64,000 nt of DNA, taken from positions 1 through 64,000 of the forward strand of contig CAZWAP010000007.1 of assembly GCA_964632005.1 (NCBI GenBank), given 5' to 3'. Within the stretch, counting starts at the first letter, position 1, and each line of letters starts with the position of its first letter. Position numbers and translations under genes: made by a program. This document shows positions 59,188 to 64,000 of this stretch, piece after piece. The DNA is from CAZWAP01 sp964632005. GTDB lineage: Bacteria; Planctomycetota; Phycisphaerae; Sedimentisphaerales; Anaerobacaceae. Under the pieces are notes generated by a model, which saw nothing but the letters and a program-made list of their open reading frames with translations, searched no databases and was not told where the DNA came from.

Positions 59188-59931
59188 CTACCTCGGTCCC
59201 GGGCCGCGCCCACCAAAGCGACCGCCCGGACCTCTTCTGCCGAACTTCGCCCGCATCTCCTGCTGGAAACGTTCCCTCTCCTCAGGCGACATATTCATAA
59301 ACTTCTCTCTCATAGCCTCGAACCTGCCCTTCATCCGGGCCCTTTCTTCGTCAGACAGGCGGCCGAACCACTCCGATCCGGGGCCGGCCCCCTCACCGGT
59401 AACCACCATCTCGGGGCCCCCTCCCTTTTCTTCGCCGCCTGGACCCGGCCTGGCCGTCGGCCCTGGCCGAGCCCTGTGGTCTCCTGGAGGCCCGGCAGAG
59501 GCAGAGGTAATCGGAGCAAACGTCTTGACGCGGCCGTCCCACTCGATCTTGACCTGTGTGGGTTCCACAGCCACGATCTTTGCATCTGCTATCCTGTCGC
59601 CGGCCTTGTACCACCTGCCGTTTATCAACGCCTCGTCACCCATAATGCCTATGACCGCAGTGACGGGATGGCGCCTTGGCGGAGGCGGCACAAATACGTT
59701 TCGCCTCCTGAGCTCCTCGGCCAACTTTCTGGCCTCGGCGAGAGCCTCGCTCACGCGGTTTTCGGCCGGTTCACTCCGCGCTACGGCCCGTTGAGCTATC
59801 TCCTTTGCTTTGGCCGAGGTGATAAACAGGTCGGCAACCTTGGCAAGACTTATCACTACAAAAACAGCCGACAAACCAAGCAGGGCATACGCAACCGGCA
59901 GATCCTTATTTCTCAGGTAATCGATCTTCAT
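59188..59931 (-). CDS. GspC-like inner-membrane protein with EER tail
   Basis: A 247-residue protein: N-terminal transmembrane helix (LPVAYALLGLSAVFVVISLA), then a beta-rich homology-region domain (VTAVIGIMGDEALINGRWYKAGDRI, IVAVEPTQVKIEWDG) that matches the GspC domain contacting the secretin N0. The C-terminal 80 residues are Gly/Pro-rich followed by a Glu/Arg-rich segment (SPEERERFQQEMRAKFG) like that of the neighbouring gene. The start at 59931 has GGAG upstream. PDZ or coiled-coil ends usual for GspC are absent. Confidence 0.75.
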   Translation of the reverse strand: MKIDYLRNKDLPVAYALLGLSAVFVVISLAKVADLFITSAKAKEIAQRAVARSEPAENRVSEALAEARKLAEELRRRNVFVPPPPRRHPVTAVIGIMGDEALINGRWYKAGDRIADAKIVAVEPTQVKIEWDGRVKTFAPITSASAGPPGDHRARPGPTARPGPGGEEKGGGPEMVVTGEGAGPGSEWFGRLSDEERARMKGRFEAMREKFMNMSPEERERFQQEMRAKFGRRGPGGRFGGRGPGPR

Positions 59932-60037
59932 AATCCATCTCCCCAAAAGTGGCCGCCCAGGCCGCCACAAAATCAAGCTCCATTCGTCCTCTCAACGCCC
60001 ATAATTCCCACAATATCGTATCCCGGGCCCGTGCGCA

Positions 60038-60553
60038 CTACCGGATTCGCACCGCCGTCGAGACGGTCAAATTCAGATCCACCTCCTGGGGCTTGTTCTT
60101 ATCACACTTGAATTTGAGCTCTTCAACTCCAACCAGATACGGGTTCTCGTTAAGTGTCGCCAGCAGGTCCAGAAGCTGCGTAAACCGGCACTTGGCCGTA
60201 CACTGGATGTTCAAAAGCCGGTACCCCGGATAAAAGCTCTTGCCCGCCGCAACCACCTTGAGCGGCTGGCTTCTTATGCCGGCCTTCTTCAATTGCTCGT
60301 TCAACTTCTGCCTGAAACGACTCTTCTGTACCTCTTCTTCCTCTGGCATCTCGAACGCGGGAACCACGGAGACAATACCCGCCTGTTTGGCCCTGTCTAT
60401 CAGGTCTAACTCGGCGCTTTTTTCACGGAACCTCCGTCTGGCAGCCGACCAGTGCTCCAGCCAGCTTGTCCCCAGCACAAATCCAATGATGACCGCCACG
60501 GCTATTCCACCGAGCTTCAGCGCGCGCTTGTCTTTTTCCGTCAGTGTTATCAT
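60038..60553 (-). CDS. GspM/PilO-like type II secretion protein
   Basis: A 171-residue bitopic protein: short cytoplasmic N terminus, one helix (LGGIAVAVIIGFVLGTSWL), a coiled region and a ferredoxin-like periplasmic domain (YRLLNIQCTAKCRFTQLLDLLATLNENPYLVGVEELKF). This is the plan of GspM and PilO, which assemble with GspL/PilN in the inner-membrane platform. It lies 20 bases downstream of the GspL-like gene. The ATG at 60553 is used (a TTG directly precedes it). Confidence 0.75.
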   Translation of the reverse strand: MITLTEKDKRALKLGGIAVAVIIGFVLGTSWLEHWSAARRRFREKSAELDLIDRAKQAGIVSVVPAFEMPEEEEVQKSRFRQKLNEQLKKAGIRSQPLKVVAAGKSFYPGYRLLNIQCTAKCRFTQLLDLLATLNENPYLVGVEELKFKCDKNKPQEVDLNLTVSTAVRIR

Positions 60554-60573
60554 CAAAACCCCACAGACTGTCT

Positions 60574-62043
60574 CTATCGAGTCTTCTTCTGGCTGAAATT
60601 CCTGTACTTAAAGGTTACCGTGAATCTCACCTTCTTTGTCCTCGGGTCCACCGATGGATTCTGAATCTTCGCATCCGAAATGTACTTGCTGCTGTTTAGA
60701 GTTTCCTCAAACTTGTACAGCTGGTCGTTCCCCGAGGCCTGCCCGGTGACGCTTACGGGCTGGCCCTTCTTGAAGTGCAGCCCGTCGAGCTTGATGCCTC
60801 CCTGCCCGCAGTCGTTTACCAGCTTTATGAGCTCGAGCATGTCCGGCCGTTGTCGGGCAATCGCCCTTCTAAGGTTCTGACGATCGCGCAACTGCTCCAA
60901 ATCGGCCGTGGAGATAGACGCCCTGATCTGCTTGTCGATGGCGCGGGGCTTGGCCACGTCCACGATGTACGAGACCAAGATCAACAGCACGAGCGTCGCC
61001 GCCGCGAGCAGGCCGCCAACCCTGGGGCAACACAGCCAGTGCTTCGGTTCCTCTTTCTCGGCGGGGCTGTAAACGTTCGCAAAAATGTCGAGCCCTTCTT
61101 CCCGCTCGTCCAGTGCAATAAGACCCACACCGATCGGCACGCGATACTCATAGAGTTCCTCGGCAGTCAGCCCCGCGTCTCCCGATAGCTTCCCCGCGTC
61201 CGGCAGCGCAGCCCTCGCCTTCAGCCCGGCCAATTCCAGAGCGGCCACCATCACATTGATCGCCGTCTCACCCCCCGACAGAAAGACAACAGGCACCCCT
61301 GCCGGCTTACTGCAGCCGAACAACTCCAGGATGCTTCTGACGTCACGCACGAATCTCTCGGCCGTCTCGGTCTCCCCGTCCAGGGGCGTTGCACCGGCGA
61401 AATCCGCTGTTCCCATATGCAGCACAACAGCGTTTTGCAACTGCCCGTGCTCAACAAGGCACAACTGAAGACTTCGCTCGCCGGCGTTCACGATCACCGC
61501 TCTGCCGTCATCGCCGCCGAAAAAAGTCCGCCAGACTCGTACGATCCCCTCGCAATCCAGTACTATTCTTCTCGGCGCCACGTCGCTAATGTCCCGGACA
61601 AAACCGAGCAGATTCTCTCTCCTCGCAACTGCCATAGTCACCGGCATTTGCCCGTTGCTCGCCTGTCCGGCGCGCCAGGCGATTTCCATCTGGTCGGCCG
61701 ACAGCGGCAGGCGGCTCTCGGCCTGAAGGCGTACAATGGATTCCATCTCAGCTCGCCCCGCGGCTGGCACGTCCAACCGATTGAACATAACGGCAGCGGA
61801 GCTGTACCCCGCGACGACCTTTTTCCTTTCGGCGGCCTGAGCCTGCCCCGGCGGTTCCGCCGCAAGACCGCATTCGGCCGCGAACCGCCCCCAATCAGCC
61901 TGACCGTCTTTGCTGGTCCTGGCCCAGACGACCTCATACTCCGCAGCCCACTTGCGCAGCTCCACCGCCTTGAGGCCGCCGTCCACCTGGGCTATGGCAA
62001 CCACCGAGATAACCTCCGGAGAACCAGCTACTTTAGCGCTCAT
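60574..62043 (-). CDS. GspL-like platform protein (PilM-like actin fold plus PilN-like part)
   Basis: A 489-residue protein combining a cytoplasmic actin-like PilM/GspL domain (residues 1-330, with AVIVNAGERSLQLCLVEHG and PVVFLSGGE) and, after the helix LLAAATLVLLILVSYIV (about 346-362), a PilN-like periplasmic ferredoxin-like domain (FKKGQPVSVTGQASGNDQLYKFEETL). In T2SS it recruits the ATPase GspE to the inner membrane. Its start overlaps the GspK stop by four bases. Confidence 0.82.
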   Translation of the reverse strand: MSAKVAGSPEVISVVAIAQVDGGLKAVELRKWAAEYEVVWARTSKDGQADWGRFAAECGLAAEPPGQAQAAERKKVVAGYSSAAVMFNRLDVPAAGRAEMESIVRLQAESRLPLSADQMEIAWRAGQASNGQMPVTMAVARRENLLGFVRDISDVAPRRIVLDCEGIVRVWRTFFGGDDGRAVIVNAGERSLQLCLVEHGQLQNAVVLHMGTADFAGATPLDGETETAERFVRDVRSILELFGCSKPAGVPVVFLSGGETAINVMVAALELAGLKARAALPDAGKLSGDAGLTAEELYEYRVPIGVGLIALDEREEGLDIFANVYSPAEKEEPKHWLCCPRVGGLLAAATLVLLILVSYIVDVAKPRAIDKQIRASISTADLEQLRDRQNLRRAIARQRPDMLELIKLVNDCGQGGIKLDGLHFKKGQPVSVTGQASGNDQLYKFEETLNSSKYISDAKIQNPSVDPRTKKVRFTVTFKYRNFSQKKTR

Positions 62044-63371
62044 CTATTCGTCCCTTGGTACCAGTAAAGCAACTCGTAAGGTGTATCGGTCCTGTCAATG
62101 ACGGCCTCGGTCAGCATCTCCAGACCGTCTCCTGCCGCCCGCTCGGCCGTCGCAAAGCACCGAACGGTATAAACATTCGACCTGACAGTAATGTAGTTCG
62201 CGATCTTCTTGAAGGTGTTAATGCTCATACCTTCAAACTGGAGTATGTCCGCGATGCTCTCAAGTCCCAACAACTGTTCCTCCCTGTAGCCGACTATCTG
62301 CTCGGCCAGCTGGGCCCCGGCATCCCCTCCCCCTAACAGCGCCGCCAGGACAACGCTTGAAGCCGTGTTGATATTGACCCGGCCCTCGAGTTTCTGGCTG
62401 TTACTGACGGTTATCTTGTCCGCAATGGCTGCGAAGGTCTGGAGGTCGATCGGCTTGGCTGCATTGGGGTTCTTAGCCGGGCCTTCCTTCGGCTCTTTCG
62501 GAGTATTGTTGCTTATCAGATCGGCTATGCTCTTGTACCCGCCCTTGCGGTTCTCAACAATCCACTTGGCCTGCGAACGGCTTATCCCCAGAGCCGTGGC
62601 CAGCGACCTCTCGTTGCCCTGGTTTATGTTCACCCTCTTGTTGCCTTCGGCATCCACGTTCTCTTCGTAAGAGTAGCAGGTCAGATAGTGTATCCAGCCG
62701 TAATCCAGCTCCCCGTCGGCGTCGTCGTTGGGCGGTGTGAGCTGCCCGTCGTCCTCGTTTTCGTCCAGTTGCCCGTTGAAGTTCGTATCCTCCCCGTAAA
62801 ACAGCTCCTCGGTAACCCCCTTTACCAGCAGCAGTTCCCTGATGGTCCTGAATCGCCCGTTGCGGATTTTATAACCGTATGGCAGAGTCTCGTAATACCC
62901 GCCCTCGGCGCCGAGCCCGCTAACAGTATCGTTTTTGTCACGCCAGTCTATTATTGCGTCGGCTATCTCTTCGACCATCTCGGGAAGCTGCATCAATTGC
63001 TTCTTCGTTGCGGTATTGATGTTGAGCTTGGAGGCCTCGTCGATAACCTGGACGGTGAAACGGCACCCCTCCAGTGGGATGTCGTTGAAATCCTCGTAGT
63101 TGTCGCTCCACAGGTCCGCATAGCTGTCGCTCTCTCTGGTGTCCTCGTTGAGGATCGCCACGGCTTTCTCGATGCCGGCCCGGCAGGCCCACCGGCAGCG
63201 AAGCTCCTCGATGCCCATCGCGCGGACCTTCAGGTCCAGCCGGCTGCTCCGCGAGAGCACCGCCACCATCGCCACCAGAATGACCTTCAGCCACAAAACA
63301 CCAACGAGAACGAGGCCCTTTCTGTTATCGTAGCCGACCATCTTTCTTACCGATCCTCGTGCCCTCGCCAT
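62040..63371 (-). CDS. gspK: Type II secretion minor pseudopilin GspK
   Basis: The minor pseudopilin that caps the pseudopilus, 443 residues. The N-terminal hydrophobic helix is GLVLVGVLWLKVILVAMVAVL. Two helix-hairpin-helix-like units occur (LNINTATKKQLMQLP and VNINTASSVVLAALL), plus the T2SSK domain. A calcium-binding-like loop DTNFNGQLDENEDDG lies between them. The ATG at 63371 is used; a GTG seven codons upstream is possible. It follows GspJ directly. Confidence 0.88.
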   Translation of the reverse strand: MARARGSVRKMVGYDNRKGLVLVGVLWLKVILVAMVAVLSRSSRLDLKVRAMGIEELRCRWACRAGIEKAVAILNEDTRESDSYADLWSDNYEDFNDIPLEGCRFTVQVIDEASKLNINTATKKQLMQLPEMVEEIADAIIDWRDKNDTVSGLGAEGGYYETLPYGYKIRNGRFRTIRELLLVKGVTEELFYGEDTNFNGQLDENEDDGQLTPPNDDADGELDYGWIHYLTCYSYEENVDAEGNKRVNINQGNERSLATALGISRSQAKWIVENRKGGYKSIADLISNNTPKEPKEGPAKNPNAAKPIDLQTFAAIADKITVSNSQKLEGRVNINTASSVVLAALLGGGDAGAQLAEQIVGYREEQLLGLESIADILQFEGMSINTFKKIANYITVRSNVYTVRCFATAERAAGDGLEMLTEAVIDRTDTPYELLYWYQGTNR

Positions 63372-63394
63372 AAATCGCCTGCAACGGTCCACAC

Positions 63395-64000
63395 TCAGCC
63401 TTCTTCTCCGAACTCGGCCTGCTCCAGTTCACCTTCTTCGTCAAGCAGCGTGCCCGTTGACCTGGCCAGGTTCACATACACCGTCTCCATCATCGCCTTG
63501 CCCCCATCGCTCGCCCCGGCCACTATGTTCACCTCAACCAGCATAGGTAGAGTCTCCATCTCCTCCGGCCACTCGTACGTCCAGTCGGTGCCGTCAAAAA
63601 ACCGGGCCTCGAAAACCTCAATGCCCTCGGCGATCACCGAAAGGATCCCGCCGGGCTCGCGCTCTTCGTCGGGGTTGGGCCAGACCCGCCTGAGCAGAAC
63701 GGATCTCTCTTCGTCGGTCAGAAGGTAATACTCGACCTCGTATACGTCGCCCTCAGGCTCCAGCGCCCTGGCCTTAGTCCTGGCCACCGTGTAAAAAACG
63801 AGATAGCTGCTCGGAACCGGGCCCGAATCGTCGGCAAACGCAACAAATTTCGTTTCCTTCTTGTTTTTTGGACGGTACATATTGACAAGGTCGCGCCTGA
63901 TCAGCTTCGCCGCGAACCGCAGCTCGCCGGCCGTATTGATATTCGCCTCGACCGCCCGCGCACTCTCGGTTACCGCCCTGAGTGTCCCGATAGCCACCAG
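63395..64000 (-). CDS. Type II secretion minor pseudopilin GspJ (partial at right edge)
   Basis: The frame runs off the right edge, so the N-terminal methylation signal is missing; at least 200 residues are seen. Features of GspJ are LRFAAKLIRRDLVNMYRP, YEVEYYLLTDEERSVLLRRVWP and EVFEARFFDGTDWTYEWPE. It stands immediately before gspK, the standard order. The gene is not broken, only cut by the window. Confidence 0.75.
   Translation of the reverse strand: MVAIGTLRAVTESARAVEANINTAGELRFAAKLIRRDLVNMYRPKNKKETKFVAFADDSGPVPSSYLVFYTVARTKARALEPEGDVYEVEYYLLTDEERSVLLRRVWPNPDEEREPGGILSVIAEGIEVFEARFFDGTDWTYEWPEEMETLPMLVEVNIVAGASDGGKAMMETVYVNLARSTGTLLDEEGELEQAEFGEEG

Overview
The window looks like a chromosomal contig of a strictly anaerobic or microaerophilic member of the Planctomycetota, most likely a Phycisphaerae/Sedimentisphaerales-type marine or mat organism. 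The assignment rests on gene content, not on a marker gene: twin-arginine Gfo/Idh oxidoreductases, paired sulfatases, a GH29 fucosidase, a DUF6807 protein, URO-D-like proteins interleaved with L-rhamnose mutarotases, a highly elaborated type II secretion operon, and oxygen defence based on rubrerythrin and superoxide reductase. GC is high and many start codons lack a strong Shine-Dalgarno sequence. A run of 100 N (34603-34702) shows that this is a scaffolded draft or metagenome assembly. I saw no CRISPR array, insertion sequence, integrase, rRNA or phage gene. One tRNA, tRNA-Ala(CGC), is present.

Layout. 1-939: a trypsin-like protease with Sel1 repeats, cut by the left edge. 1258-2598: an alpha-L-fucosidase. 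2827-5788: lpdA-lipB-lipA, a lipoate/dihydrolipoyl dehydrogenase operon. 5896-7281: a PilX-like pilus or adhesin protein. 7387-18555 (minus): a carbohydrate island with three URO-D-like proteins, two rhamnose mutarotases (one a predicted lipoprotein), a ribose-type ABC importer, a Gfo/Idh oxidoreductase, the internally deleted remnant of a second one, and a DUF6807 protein. 18980-24753: three CPA2-type cation/proton antiporters (two with CBS pairs) around an EIIA-Ntr-like protein. 24960-26851: rnpA, a short MerR-like protein and an MCE/MlaD protein. 26861-29844 (minus): two translationally coupled sulfatases.

30311-37062 is the most unusual region. Five overlapping genes encode a ferredoxin, a radical SAM enzyme, a DUF116-polyprenyl synthase fusion, a small alpha/alpha-toroid protein (interrupted by the N gap) and a 624-residue class II terpene cyclase with a DxDD motif. 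No squalene synthase is visible, so the cluster looks like a terpenoid pathway that cyclises a polyprenyl diphosphate or a derivative of it.

37250-45190 (minus) holds a nitroreductase, a metal permease and a ferredoxin. Next comes a nitrogen-oxide operon: Rrf2 regulator, cupin, HD protein, short (class III-like) hybrid cluster protein, NrfH-like tetraheme cytochrome and octaheme HAO-like cytochrome. A near-consensus promoter lies ahead of the Rrf2 gene, with an IscR/Rrf2-like inverted repeat over its -10 box. 45244-47831: a possible transglutaminase-fold protein coupled to a TIGR02757 protein. 48020-51914 (minus): an anaerobe oxygen/NO defence cluster of Fur-family regulator, rubrerythrin, Tpx, FprA flavoprotein, superoxide reductase and rubredoxin, with the decayed flavin-reductase half of a former high-molecular-weight rubredoxin. 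52185-55063: phosphofructokinase, DUF3137 and LemA. 55285-64000 (minus): a type II secretion operon (GspJ-K-L-M-C-like, an accessory protein, GspD) whose secretin has about six N1-like ring modules, twice the usual number or more.
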